Source: Hellea sp. (GTDB lineage: Bacteria > Pseudomonadota > Alphaproteobacteria > Caulobacterales > Maricaulaceae). Taken from it: a DNA stretch of 35,848 nt. Shown here piece by piece: positions 25,226 to 33,431 of this stretch. The stretch lies in contig JABDKG010000023.1 in assembly GCA_013002305.1 (NCBI GenBank), forward strand, positions 1 through 35,848, in the 5' to 3' direction. Position 1 is the stretch's first letter. Every line of letters begins with the position of its first letter. The translations under genes and the position numbers were made by a program. The notes under the pieces are model-generated. The model had not been told where the DNA came from. It worked only from the letters and a program-made list of their open reading frames with translations, and made no database searches.

Positions 25226-26566
25226 ATGCAGATTGAAGAAGTCGAAACAAAAGGCCTAAGCCGCACATACACCGTGACAATTCCCAAAGAGGAATTGGCC
25301 GAGAAGCTGAATTCTAAAATAAAAGAAATGCAGCCCGAAGTAAGCCTCAAGGGATTTCGCCCAGGCAAAGTGCCGACTTCTCATATTCGTAAGATGTTTG
25401 GGCAGTCCATTATGAAGGACGTTGTAGAGGACGCGGTGAATGAAAGTAGCCAACAAGCCATTAATGACAATAAAATTCGTCCGGCCGGTCAGCCCAAAAT
25501 TGATCTTCGTGCAAATGGCGAAGAAGTCACGAAGGGTGAGGCTGATCTCCAATATCAAATGACGGTGGAAATGATTCCGGAATTTGAGCCTGTTGATCCC
25601 GAAACACTGAAGTTTACTCGGCTAACGAGCGAGATTGATGATAAAATCATCGAAGAGCGCCTAACCGAGCTGGCACAAGGCCAAAAAACCTACAAGAAAA
25701 AAGCAAAAACCGCGAAAGCAAAGAAAGACGACGCCGTCTTAATTAATTTCGTCGGACGAATTGACGGCGAAGAGTTCGAAGGCGGGGCTATGGATGGGCA
25801 TCAACTGGTTCTTGGTTCCGGAACATTTATCCCGGGCTTTGAAGATCAATTGATCGGAAGCAAAGCCGGCGACAAGCTTGACGTGACCGTATCCTTCCCG
25901 GAAAATTACGGCGCAGAAAATCTGGCTAGTAAAGAAGCAATATTCGAAACTGAAGTTTTGGAAGTTCAGGGCGCGAAAGACGCCGAGCTAAATGATGATC
26001 TTGCCAGTAAGTTTGGCTATGAAAATCTCGAAAAACTTAAAGAAGTCATCAAAGAGCAAGTCGAAAACGAATATAATATGCAGAGCCGTATGAAATTAAA
26101 GCGGGCCATATTGGATGAGTTAGACGGCAAGCACGATTTCGATTTACCACCTGGTATGGTTGAAGCGGAATTCTCAAATATCTGGACACAAGTTCAGCAA
26201 GAAAAGGAAGCTGGTAATTTGGACGAAGAAGATGCCAAGAAAACCGATAAGCAGCTTGAGAAAGACTACCGTAAAATTTCCGAGCGTCGTGTTCGCCTTG
26301 GATTGGTACTTGCCGAAATGGGCCAAAAAGCCGAAATTAATGTTACAAATGAAGAACTACAATCGGCTATGATTGCGGAAGCTCGTCGCTATCAAGGGCA
26401 AGAGCAACAGGTTATCGAGTTCTATCAAAAGAATCCGCAAGCCGTCGCGCAATTGCGAGCGCCAATTTATGAAGAAAAAGTCGTCGATCTCATAATCGAA
26501 AAAGCAAAAATGACTGACAAGAAAGTCTCTAAAGACAAGCTTTTCGAAGAAGATGACATGATCTAA
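25226..26566 (+). CDS. tig: Trigger factor (ribosome-associated chaperone/PPIase)
   Basis: 446-aa chaperone that binds nascent chains at the ribosome exit tunnel. The N-terminal ribosome-binding domain holds the GFRPGKVP signature. The FKBP-type PPIase domain (about 160-245) shows DDAVLINFVGRIDGEEF and GSGTFIPGFEDQLIG. The long helical C-terminal substrate-binding domain follows. ATG 25226 gives the normal MQIEEVETKGLSR start; ATG 25214, four codons upstream, is an in-frame alternative, and neither has a strong SD. A terminator follows at 26592-26628, separating it from clpP. Confidence 0.97.
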   Translation: MQIEEVETKGLSRTYTVTIPKEELAEKLNSKIKEMQPEVSLKGFRPGKVPTSHIRKMFGQSIMKDVVEDAVNESSQQAINDNKIRPAGQPKIDLRANGEEVTKGEADLQYQMTVEMIPEFEPVDPETLKFTRLTSEIDDKIIEERLTELAQGQKTYKKKAKTAKAKKDDAVLINFVGRIDGEEFEGGAMDGHQLVLGSGTFIPGFEDQLIGSKAGDKLDVTVSFPENYGAENLASKEAIFETEVLEVQGAKDAELNDDLASKFGYENLEKLKEVIKEQVENEYNMQSRMKLKRAILDELDGKHDFDLPPGMVEAEFSNIWTQVQQEKEAGNLDEEDAKKTDKQLEKDYRKISERRVRLGLVLAEMGQKAEINVTNEELQSAMIAEARRYQGQEQQVIEFYQKNPQAVAQLRAPIYEEKVVDLIIEKAKMTDKKVSKDKLFEEDDMI

Positions 26567-26591
26567 CAGTTTGTTAGAAACTAAACAAATG

Positions 26592-26628
26592 AACCTGGCC
26601 TTGAAAAAGTCCGGGTTTATTTTTGTTT
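26592..26628 (+). terminator. Rho-independent terminator after tig
   Basis: Stem AACCTGG (26592-26598) pairs with CCGGGTT (26611-26617) with one G-U pair, and an inner CTT/AAG extends it across a C-T mismatch. The following TTATTTTTG tract gives the U-rich tail. Confidence 0.72.
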
Positions 26629-26632
26629 GGGG

Positions 26633-26660
26633 CTTGAAAATAACGTCCGCGCGTCAATAT
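26633..26660 (+). promoter_or_regulatory. Candidate heat-shock (RpoH-like) promoter of clpP
   Basis: CTTGAAA (26633-26639), 14-nt spacer, then TCAATAT (26654-26660). The -35 is the exact RpoH consensus; the -10 is weak. The same CTTGAAA-N14 arrangement precedes lon. Confidence 0.3.
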
Positions 26661-26723
26661 TGAAGTAACACTTTTTAGCCTAAATTCCACCAACTGATTC
26701 GAAATACCTGATTAGGAAATAAT

Positions 26724-27344
26724 ATGAGACACCCCGACGACGTAATTACAGATTTTATTGTGCCCACCGTATTTGAGCGGGCTACAGACAATATTCGCGG
26801 ATATGACGTATTTTCGCGTTTGCTGCGGGATCGTATCATTTTTCTAAATGGTCCTGTTGAAGATAATATGGCCGCATCTATTTCGGCTCAGCTCTTATTT
26901 TTGGAATCTGAGAACCCGAAAAAAGAAATTGCAATGTACATTAATTCTCCTGGCGGCGTCGTAACATCTGGCATGGCGATCTATGATACTATGCAATATG
27001 TTAGATGTCCGATCTCGACAGTCTGTATTGGCCAAGCGGCTTCCATGGGCTCACTCCTTCTATGTGCGGGCAAAGAAGGTATGAGAATTGCCCTGCCAAA
27101 CGCCCGGATCATGGTTCATCAACCGTCCGGCGGATTTCGTGGTCAGGCATCTGATATTGAGCGCCATGCCAAAGACATTCTGAAAATGAAAAAACGATTG
27201 AACGAAATTTACGTCAAACATACGGGACAAAAATTAGCTACCGTCGAAAAGACGCTTGATCGTGATCATTTCATGACAGCTGCCGAAGCCAAGGATTTTG
27301 GCCTTGTTGATCACGTATACTCTCACCGCGGCGAAGGCGAGTAA
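26724..27344 (+). CDS. clpP: ATP-dependent Clp protease proteolytic subunit
   Basis: 206-aa serine peptidase that forms the tetradecameric barrel capped by ClpX or ClpA. The catalytic triad is visible: Ser107 (GQAASMG), His132 (MVHQPSGG) and Asp181 (LDRDHFM). AGGA lies 8 nt before ATG 26724. In alphaproteobacteria ClpXP drives cell-cycle and stress proteolysis. It sits between tig and clpX, the usual order, but a 178-nt gap before clpX permits independent regulation. Confidence 0.98.
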   Translation: MRHPDDVITDFIVPTVFERATDNIRGYDVFSRLLRDRIIFLNGPVEDNMAASISAQLLFLESENPKKEIAMYINSPGGVVTSGMAIYDTMQYVRCPISTVCIGQAASMGSLLLCAGKEGMRIALPNARIMVHQPSGGFRGQASDIERHAKDILKMKKRLNEIYVKHTGQKLATVEKTLDRDHFMTAAEAKDFGLVDHVYSHRGEGE

Positions 27345-27477
27345 GCGAGAATTTGCTGCAAATCTTTCACATTCACACTTGCCGATCATCTCTAAAAGGT
27401 GTTCCATGGCGGGGCATGAGTAATTCAAATGTAACGAATGTGTCTTATACTGGGCCAAATAGACGTGAATTGGCAGG

Positions 27478-27493
27478 CATTGCTTTTGCAATG
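27478..27493. repeat. Hairpin in the clpX leader
   Basis: CATTGC (27478-27483), loop TTTT, GCAATG (27488-27493): a perfect 6-bp stem 30 nt before the clpX ATG, with no T-tract after it. A TATACT hexamer at 27446-27451 could be the -10 of a clpX promoter, with only a weak -35. Confidence 0.4.
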
Positions 27494-27522
27494 AAAGAGC
27501 CGAACAAGATGGGTTAATCCGA

Positions 27523-28785
27523 ATGAGTAATAATAGCGGCGATTCAAAAAATACACTTTATTGCTCTTTTTGCGGTAAAAGTCAGCACGAAGTCCGCAAG
27601 CTGATTGCAGGCCCGACGGTGTTTATATGCGATGAGTGTGTGGAGCTCTGCATGGATATTATCCGTGAGGAGGGTAAGGGATCCGTTGCCAAAGCTCAGG
27701 AAGGCGTCCCAACACCGCAAGATATATGCGAAACTCTGGATGACTATGTGATTGGTCAAGGTTATGCCAAAAAGGTTTTATCCGTCGCTGTACATAACCA
27801 CTATAAGCGTCTTAATCATGCAGCTGAAGAGCCTGATGTTGAGCTCGCAAAATCCAATATTCTTCTTATCGGGCCAACCGGCTGTGGTAAAACGCTTTTG
27901 GCGCAGACATTAGCGCGAATTCTCGATGTTCCGTTTACTATGGCCGATGCGACAACGTTAACTGAAGCTGGTTATGTCGGTGAAGATGTTGAAAATATCA
28001 TTTTGAAACTTTTGCAGTCTGCCGACTATAATGTTGAGCGCGCTCAGCGCGGTATCGTTTATATTGATGAAGTTGATAAAATCAGCCGTAAGTCGGATAA
28101 TCCGTCTATTACGCGCGACGTATCAGGCGAAGGCGTCCAGCAAGCCCTGTTGAAGATTATGGAAGGTACGGTTGCCTCTGTTCCGCCTCAAGGAGGCCGG
28201 AAACATCCGCAACAGGAATTTTTGCAGGTCGATACTACCAATATTTTATTTGTTGTGGGCGGCGCATTTGCAGGTCTCGACAAAGTTATCACTAACCGTG
28301 GGGATGGTTCTACGATTGGTTTCGGTGCCAAGATTAAAGACGTCGATGAACGCCGCGTCGGGGCGATATTGCAGGATGTAGAGCCAGATGACTTGCTGCG
28401 TTTTGGTCTGATCCCTGAATTTGTTGGCCGTTTGCCTGTTATTGCAACGCTCGAAGATCTTGACGAAGACGCTCTGATCAAAATTTTGACGGAGCCGCGT
28501 AACGCATTAGTTAAACAATATCAGACGTTATTTCAGATGGAAGACGTACAGCTTAGCTTTACCGACGAGGCGCTCAGCGAAATCGCTAAGAAAGCGATTA
28601 AACGCAAAACAGGCGCACGTGGCCTTCGATCCATTATGGAAGGCATATTGCTTGATACAATGTACGATCTACCGACCTTTGACGGAGTTCGCGAAGTCGT
28701 CATCAACGGTGAAGTTGTTGTCGGGAAAGCCCAACCATTACTAATCTATGCGGAACGTCAAAAGGCTTCCGATAAAGCGAGTTAA
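27523..28785 (+). CDS. clpX: ATP-dependent Clp protease ATPase subunit ClpX
   Basis: 420-aa AAA+ unfoldase of ClpXP. N-terminal zinc-binding domain with Cys14, Cys17, Cys36 and Cys39; Walker A GPTGCGKT (117-124); pore loop GYVG; Walker [12 protein letters not shown]-type loop TIGFG that docks into ClpP; sensor-2 GARGLRS. Length and motifs are normal. It follows clpP in the same direction and is followed by a long inverted repeat before lon. Confidence 0.98.
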   Translation: MSNNSGDSKNTLYCSFCGKSQHEVRKLIAGPTVFICDECVELCMDIIREEGKGSVAKAQEGVPTPQDICETLDDYVIGQGYAKKVLSVAVHNHYKRLNHAAEEPDVELAKSNILLIGPTGCGKTLLAQTLARILDVPFTMADATTLTEAGYVGEDVENIILKLLQSADYNVERAQRGIVYIDEVDKISRKSDNPSITRDVSGEGVQQALLKIMEGTVASVPPQGGRKHPQQEFLQVDTTNILFVVGGAFAGLDKVITNRGDGSTIGFGAKIKDVDERRVGAILQDVEPDDLLRFGLIPEFVGRLPVIATLEDLDEDALIKILTEPRNALVKQYQTLFQMEDVQLSFTDEALSEIAKKAIKRKTGARGLRSIMEGILLDTMYDLPTFDGVREVVINGEVVVGKAQPLLIYAERQKASDKAS

Positions 28786-28802
28786 ATAGTTTCTGTAATT
28801 TC

Positions 28803-28835
28803 ACTGAAAATTCTGATCATGGATCACTTTTCAGT
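28803..28835. repeat. Inverted repeat between clpX and lon
   Basis: ACTGAAAA (28803-28810) pairs with TTTTCAGT (28828-28835), and inside them TGATC (28814-28818) pairs with GATCA (28822-28826) around an ATG tri-loop. This is a long imperfect hairpin that might terminate clpX transcription, but the T-run is within the stem, so it is not a classic terminator. Confidence 0.5.
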
Positions 28836-28865
28836 CTTGAAAATGACTTTCAAATGCCCACCTAT
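28836..28865 (+). promoter_or_regulatory. Candidate heat-shock (RpoH-like) promoter of lon
   Basis: CTTGAAA (28836-28842), 14-nt spacer, CCCACCTAT (28857-28865), close to the RpoH pattern CTTGAAA-N11-16-CCCCATNT. It would start transcription near 28872, giving a leader of about 36 nt. Heat-shock control of lon is established in other proteobacteria. Confidence 0.45.
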
Positions 28866-28892
28866 AGGTAATGGCGTTCGGCTATAGCCGAA
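28860..28892. repeat. Two palindromes centred on CTATAG in front of lon
   Basis: ACCTATAGGT (28860-28869) and TTCGGCTATAGCCGAA (28877-28892) are both perfect palindromes sharing the CTATAG core. The second can fold as a TTCGGC/GCCGAA hairpin with a TATA loop just 4 nt before the SD AAAGGA (28897-28902). Confidence 0.6.
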
Positions 28893-28907
28893 TCTGAAAG
28901 GACAGAC

Positions 28908-31304
28908 ATGACAAAGACCAATATACTTCCCGTTTTGCCTCTTCGAGATATAGTGGTTTTTCCGCATATGGTAGTTCCGCTTTATGTAGGTCGGGACAAG
29001 TCGATCAAGGCTTTGGAAGAGGTGATGAGCTCTGAGAAGAGAATTTTTCTTTTAACCCAATCGTCAGCCGATATTGATGAACCGACGATCGATGATATTC
29101 ATAAAATAGGCTGTATAGCCAAAATCCTTCAATTGCTTAAGTTGCCTGATGGCACGGTCAGAGTTCTAGTCGAAGGGCAAACCCGCGCAGAAGCGAAAGA
29201 ATTTACAGACAATCCAGATTATTTCGAGGCTGCTGCAGACCCAATTGAGGAAAACGTCGAAACCTCGGACGCGTTGACGGCGCTCGCCAATACAGTTGCG
29301 GATGAGTTTTCAAAATACGCCAAGCTCAACAAGAAAATCGCTGATGAAGTTGTTAATTCAGTTTCAGAAATAGAGACGCCTTCCAAACTTTCGGACGTCA
29401 TTGCGGTTCACCTAAACTGTAGTGTTGAGGAAAAGCAAAAATTGCTCGAATTCTCCAGTGCTGCGGAAAGACTTGAATTTATCTTGGCGCTCATTGACGG
29501 AGAACTCGGTGTTCTGAAGGTCGAGAAGAAAATCCGCGGACGCGTTAAACGCCAGATGGAGAAAACCCAGCGCGAATATTATTTGAATGAGCAAATGAAG
29601 GCCATTCAAAATGAGCTGGGTAATGAAGGTCCAGACGAAATGACCGATCTTCAAGAGAAAATTGAGAAAACCAAATTTTCTAAAGAGGCCCGGGTAAAGG
29701 TTGATGCCGAGCTTAAGAAACTCTCACAAATGAGCCCGATGTCAGCAGAAGCCAATGTTTCACGCAATTATATTGACTGGTTGCTCTCGGTGCCGTGGGG
29801 CAAGAAGAAGCGCTTGCGGACGGATCTGGAAAAGGCTCAAGAAATTTTGGATGCTGATCACTATGGTCTGGATAAGGTCAAAGAGCGCATTATTGAACAT
29901 TTGGCCGTTCAGGCCCGGACCAAGAAGATCAAAGGTCCGATATTATGTCTCGTTGGGCCTCCAGGTGTCGGCAAAACTTCCCTGGGTCGATCCATTGCTC
30001 AGGCAACGGGACGAGAATTTGTACGCGTATCTCTTGGCGGCGTCAGAGATGAGTCTGAAATTCGGGGCCACCGCCGGACTTATATTGGTTCAATGCCAGG
30101 CCGGGTGATTCAATCGATGAAAAAAGCGAAATACAATAATCCGCTTTTCCTACTCGACGAGATCGATAAAATGGGCGCGGATTTCCGCGGAGATCCGGCT
30201 TCAGCTTTGCTCGAGGTGTTAGATCCAGAACAGAACAATACATTTGGTGACCATTATCTCGACGTCGACTATGACTTGTCTGATGTATTGTTCATCACGA
30301 CAGCCAACTCGCTGAACATGTCTCAACCTTTACTCGACCGGATGGAAATCATCCGAATTCCGGGTTACACAGAAGATGAGAAAGTCGAAATTGCAACGCG
30401 GCACCTTATTCCCGAAGTTTTGAAAGACCACGGCATTCGCGACGGTGAATTTAAAATTTCCGAAGCCGCAATCCGGGATATTATTCGCTATTATACCCGC
30501 GAAGCGGGGGTCAGAAGCCTCAAGCGTGAACTTGCAAAACTTGGTCGTAAAGCAATCAAAATCATTGTTGGCGGAAAAAAAGACTCAATATCTGTTACCG
30601 TGAAAAATCTGGGTACACATCTTGGCGTTCGAAGATTTAGATATGGCCGCACTGATCTCGAGGACCAGATCGGCGTTGTAACCGGTCTTGCTTGGACCGA
30701 AGCTGGCGGCGACATTCTGACGATCGAAGCCGTCTCTATGTCCGGTAAAGGGAAGATGACAGTTACAGGAAATCTCAAAGACGTCATGAAAGAGTCGATT
30801 TCGGCGGCAAATAGCTACGTACAATCGCGCGCGCCGAAACTCGGGATCAGTCCTAGAAAATTCCAAGCAACGGATATTCATGTCCATGTTCCCGAAGGCG
30901 CAACCCCAAAAGACGGTCCGTCAGCCGGCGTTGGCATGATAACCGCCATGGTTTCGGTACTGACCCAAATTCCTGTGAAAAAAGAAATTGCCATGACGGG
31001 CGAGATTACTTTACGCGGCCGTGTCCTGCCTATTGGCGGATTAAAAGAAAAATTGTTGGCGGCACTTCGCGGCGGCGTGAAGACGGTCTTGATTCCGATC
31101 GACAATGAAAAGGACTTGGCTGAAATTCCAGATAATGTTAAATCTGCCCTCAAAATTATCCCCGTATCAACAGTCGATGAAGTGCTAAAAGAAGCTTTAG
31201 TGCGAAAACCGAGGCCAATTAAATGGACGGCCAGTGATGAAGCCGCTCTTTCCGGAATTATTTTGGGAGAAAAGGTTGACGTAAGCAAGCGTTCGGCGCA
31301 TTAG
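28908..31304 (+). CDS. lon: ATP-dependent protease La (Lon)
   Basis: 798-aa LonA protease. The N-terminal substrate-binding LON domain (about 5-200) is followed by the coiled region, Walker A GPPGVGKT from residue 350, Walker B LFLLDEID, and the C-terminal protease domain with catalytic Ser672 (KDGPSAGVG) and Lys715 (GGLKEK). In alphaproteobacteria Lon degrades DnaA, CcrM and misfolded proteins. SD AAAGGA lies 5 nt before the ATG. It ends 28 nt before tRNA-Val. Confidence 0.98.
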   Translation: MTKTNILPVLPLRDIVVFPHMVVPLYVGRDKSIKALEEVMSSEKRIFLLTQSSADIDEPTIDDIHKIGCIAKILQLLKLPDGTVRVLVEGQTRAEAKEFTDNPDYFEAAADPIEENVETSDALTALANTVADEFSKYAKLNKKIADEVVNSVSEIETPSKLSDVIAVHLNCSVEEKQKLLEFSSAAERLEFILALIDGELGVLKVEKKIRGRVKRQMEKTQREYYLNEQMKAIQNELGNEGPDEMTDLQEKIEKTKFSKEARVKVDAELKKLSQMSPMSAEANVSRNYIDWLLSVPWGKKKRLRTDLEKAQEILDADHYGLDKVKERIIEHLAVQARTKKIKGPILCLVGPPGVGKTSLGRSIAQATGREFVRVSLGGVRDESEIRGHRRTYIGSMPGRVIQSMKKAKYNNPLFLLDEIDKMGADFRGDPASALLEVLDPEQNNTFGDHYLDVDYDLSDVLFITTANSLNMSQPLLDRMEIIRIPGYTEDEKVEIATRHLIPEVLKDHGIRDGEFKISEAAIRDIIRYYTREAGVRSLKRELAKLGRKAIKIIVGGKKDSISVTVKNLGTHLGVRRFRYGRTDLEDQIGVVTGLAWTEAGGDILTIEAVSMSGKGKMTVTGNLKDVMKESISAANSYVQSRAPKLGISPRKFQATDIHVHVPEGATPKDGPSAGVGMITAMVSVLTQIPVKKEIAMTGEITLRGRVLPIGGLKEKLLAALRGGVKTVLIPIDNEKDLAEIPDNVKSALKIIPVSTVDEVLKEALVRKPRPIKWTASDEAALSGIILGEKVDVSKRSAH

Positions 31305-31332
31305 GGGGCCGATTTTTCGCTTGGTCGAAAAT

Positions 31333-31408
31333 GGGCGGTTAGCTCAGCTGGTAGAGCATCTCGTTTACACCGAGAGGGTCAGCGGTTCGAACCCGTTACC
31401 GCCCACCA
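31333..31408 (+). tRNA. tRNA-Val (anticodon TAC)
   Basis: 76 nt with encoded CCA. Acceptor GGGCGGT pairs with ACCGCCC. D-stem GCTC/GAGC; anticodon stem TCTCG/CGAGA around loop TTTACAC, with the TAC anticodon at 31366-31368; T-arm with TTCGAAC. The full cloverleaf folds by eye. Confidence 0.97.
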
Positions 31409-31491
31409 TTTCTCAATCAATTTTTTTTCAAATCCTTGCATTTTCGCATTGACGATGTGAGAGGGTGGCGCTAAACCGCGCGAACATCTTA

Positions 31492-31568
<77 letters not shown>

Positions 31569-31600
31569 TTTCTTCGGAAATGACAAGTTCTAAGATATTG

Positions 31601-31635
31601 AAAAGGCTCGGTTTTATCGCCGAGCCTTTTTCTTT
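31601..31635 (+). terminator. Strong rho-independent terminator after tRNA-Asp
   Basis: Perfect 11-bp stem AAAAGGCTCGG (31601-31611) / CCGAGCCTTTT (31620-31630), 8-nt loop, and a T-rich tail to 31636. It separates tRNA/lon-side transcription from the integrase gene. Confidence 0.9.
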
Positions 31636-31697
31636 TACCCCATATGCAGTAAAAATGGGGTAGAATATTCGTCGGAAATGGGGTAAAGTCTCCCCAT
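31636..31697. promoter_or_regulatory. Four copies of a TACCCCAT motif before the integrase
   Basis: TACCCCAT (31636-31643), its reverse complement ATGGGGTA at 31655-31662 and 31678-31685, and a partial TCCCCAT (31691-31697) that includes the integrase ATG. The two middle copies are 23 nt apart (about two helical turns) with adjoining similarity. They could be integrase arm-type sites, excisionase sites or an autoregulatory operator. Confidence 0.6.
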
Positions 31698-33126
31698 GAG
31701 CGCGACCCATAAGCCAGATCAATATCTGATGGAACGCGGCGGAAGATGGTATTATCAACGCTTCATTCCCGCCAGGTTTCAGCATGTGGATTCGCGCAAA
31801 CGCATTCGCACTGCCCTGCGCACAAAATCAGTCGACATCGCCCGCCTTAGGCGAGACGCACTAGCTGAAGCAGACGATGCTTATTGGTTGGCTCTTTCGA
31901 TTGAAGCCGCAGAAAATGGTGGGGTTAGCGACGCTACATTGGAAGCCGAAGAGCATCGCTATGAGGCGGCCCAGGCCCGCGTCATGGCCTATGGGTTCAA
32001 ATACAAACCTGCAGAGGATCTGGCGAAAGAAGCCAGGGCCGATAAACGGGTCGAACGCCTGCTAGAACGGATCGAAGAATTAGAGCGCCAGACCGGTGCC
32101 TCGGGTCGCCCGCCGCTTGCGGACACCGAAGCCTTGCTCGGCGGTGTTGAGAAACCTGAAAAGCCTCTTGCGGATGTCACGAGTGCCTTTGAGCTTTATG
32201 TGTCCGAGATTGCATTTGACGAGCAAAAAAAGAAATCGCCCAAACAGCGGCGCAATTGGGAAAAGACCAAACGCACTTCGATCAACTATTTCATCGATGT
32301 GATCGATGACGTGCCGCTCAATGAAATCACGCGCGAAATGGCGCTCGCCTATCGTAGTTGGTGGATCGAGCGCATGATACCCGGCGATGGCGACACAAAG
32401 CCTGCCAGCCCGAATACAGCCAACCGGCACATCGGCAATATGCGCAGTCTCTATGACGCATATTTCACGCATATCGGTTCAGAGGAACGGCTAAATCCCT
32501 TCCGGAAGATGTTCTTCAAGGACGATCAGGAAACAAAAGTGCCGCCTTTCCTCGATGATTGGGTGCGCGACAAGATACTGGTGCCGGGCATGTTTGACGA
32601 CCTAAACGATGATCTGCGACTTATGATCTATGTGCTGATTGAGACAGGCGCGCGGATAAGCGAAATTTGCAATCTTATGCCGGAGCAAATCAGACTGGAT
32701 TCCAACACACCACATATCGAAATCCGCGCGATTGACCGTGAGCTCAAAACTGTAACGTCAAAGCGAGAAATCCCACTCGTCGGTGTGGCTTTAGAGGCCA
32801 TGCGTCACGCGCCGAACGGCTTTCCACATTACCGTGATCGCGGAGAGCTAGTGTCTGCCAATCTGATGAAGGCGTTCCGTCACCGCGACCTGTTTCCAAC
32901 GACCGATCATGTCATATATTCTTTCCGTCATGCTTTTGAAGACCGAATGCTGGAAGCAGGCATAGATTTCGGTATGCGCTGCTACCTTATGGGGCACAAA
33001 AATCCGCGCCCAGATTATGGCAGCAAGGGCTCACTAGAGTTTCGCCAGGAACTCTTAATGAAAATTGCGCACCCTTATCCCATGGAGCTTGTAAAGCCGG
33101 CTAGCGCTATTGTCGTGTCTGCCTGA
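31696..33126 (+). CDS. Tyrosine recombinase/integrase of a tRNA-Asp genomic island
   Basis: 476-aa phage-type integrase. The N-terminal part (about 10-70, YLMERGGRWYYQRFIPARF) matches the DUF6538-like N-termini of such enzymes, followed by a coiled segment (about 110-135), a SAM-like core-binding domain (160-275) and the catalytic domain. Active-site candidates are Arg320 (TGARISE), Lys356 (SKREIP), Arg411 (YSFRHAF), His434 (MGHKN) and Tyr441. The first residue of the usual H-x-x-R box is Tyr408 instead of His. Its position just downstream of tRNA-Asp and its forward orientation are typical of tRNA-integrated islands. Its last 20 nt overlap the convergent small gene. Confidence 0.93.
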   Translation: MSATHKPDQYLMERGGRWYYQRFIPARFQHVDSRKRIRTALRTKSVDIARLRRDALAEADDAYWLALSIEAAENGGVSDATLEAEEHRYEAAQARVMAYGFKYKPAEDLAKEARADKRVERLLERIEELERQTGASGRPPLADTEALLGGVEKPEKPLADVTSAFELYVSEIAFDEQKKKSPKQRRNWEKTKRTSINYFIDVIDDVPLNEITREMALAYRSWWIERMIPGDGDTKPASPNTANRHIGNMRSLYDAYFTHIGSEERLNPFRKMFFKDDQETKVPPFLDDWVRDKILVPGMFDDLNDDLRLMIYVLIETGARISEICNLMPEQIRLDSNTPHIEIRAIDRELKTVTSKREIPLVGVALEAMRHAPNGFPHYRDRGELVSANLMKAFRHRDLFPTTDHVIYSFRHAFEDRMLEAGIDFGMRCYLMGHKNPRPDYGSKGSLEFRQELLMKIAHPYPMELVKPASAIVVSA

Positions 33127-33340
33127 TTTTCTCGTCCACAAAAGTTGCGCTTTTGTCGTTTGCGGGCTTTCTAAACTCAGCAAGCTGGGCACGGCGCGCT
33201 TTGCGGGCATCAAGCTCAGCTTTTAGTGTCTCGAAAATGGGCCAATACACTTCGCCATGACATTCGATTGCATTTGCAACCGTTCGCAATGCCCGACGCA
33301 AACGCGCATCAGTGACAGCGGATGATGACTCCTGACCCAT
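33107..33340 (-). CDS. Small integrase-associated hypothetical protein
   Basis: 77-aa basic, helical protein. The core RLRRALRTVANAI...YWPIFETLKAEL with the following ARKARRAQLAEF looks like a short coiled-coil protein that I recall seeing next to integrases in alphaproteobacterial islands, but it has no known function. Its 3' end overlaps the integrase end by 20 nt in convergent orientation. It might be a small DNA-binding or regulatory protein; nothing in the sequence proves that. Confidence 0.7.
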   Translation of the reverse strand: MGQESSSAVTDARLRRALRTVANAIECHGEVYWPIFETLKAELDARKARRAQLAEFRKPANDKSATFVDEKIRQTRQ

Positions 33341-33431
33341 CTTCAGATTTTAGCTGATTGGCGCAAAGCCGTAAGATGAGAAAGCGGGTAATAATTTAGG
33401 TGAAATGATGGGTTCGGGGGTGAAACTCCAA

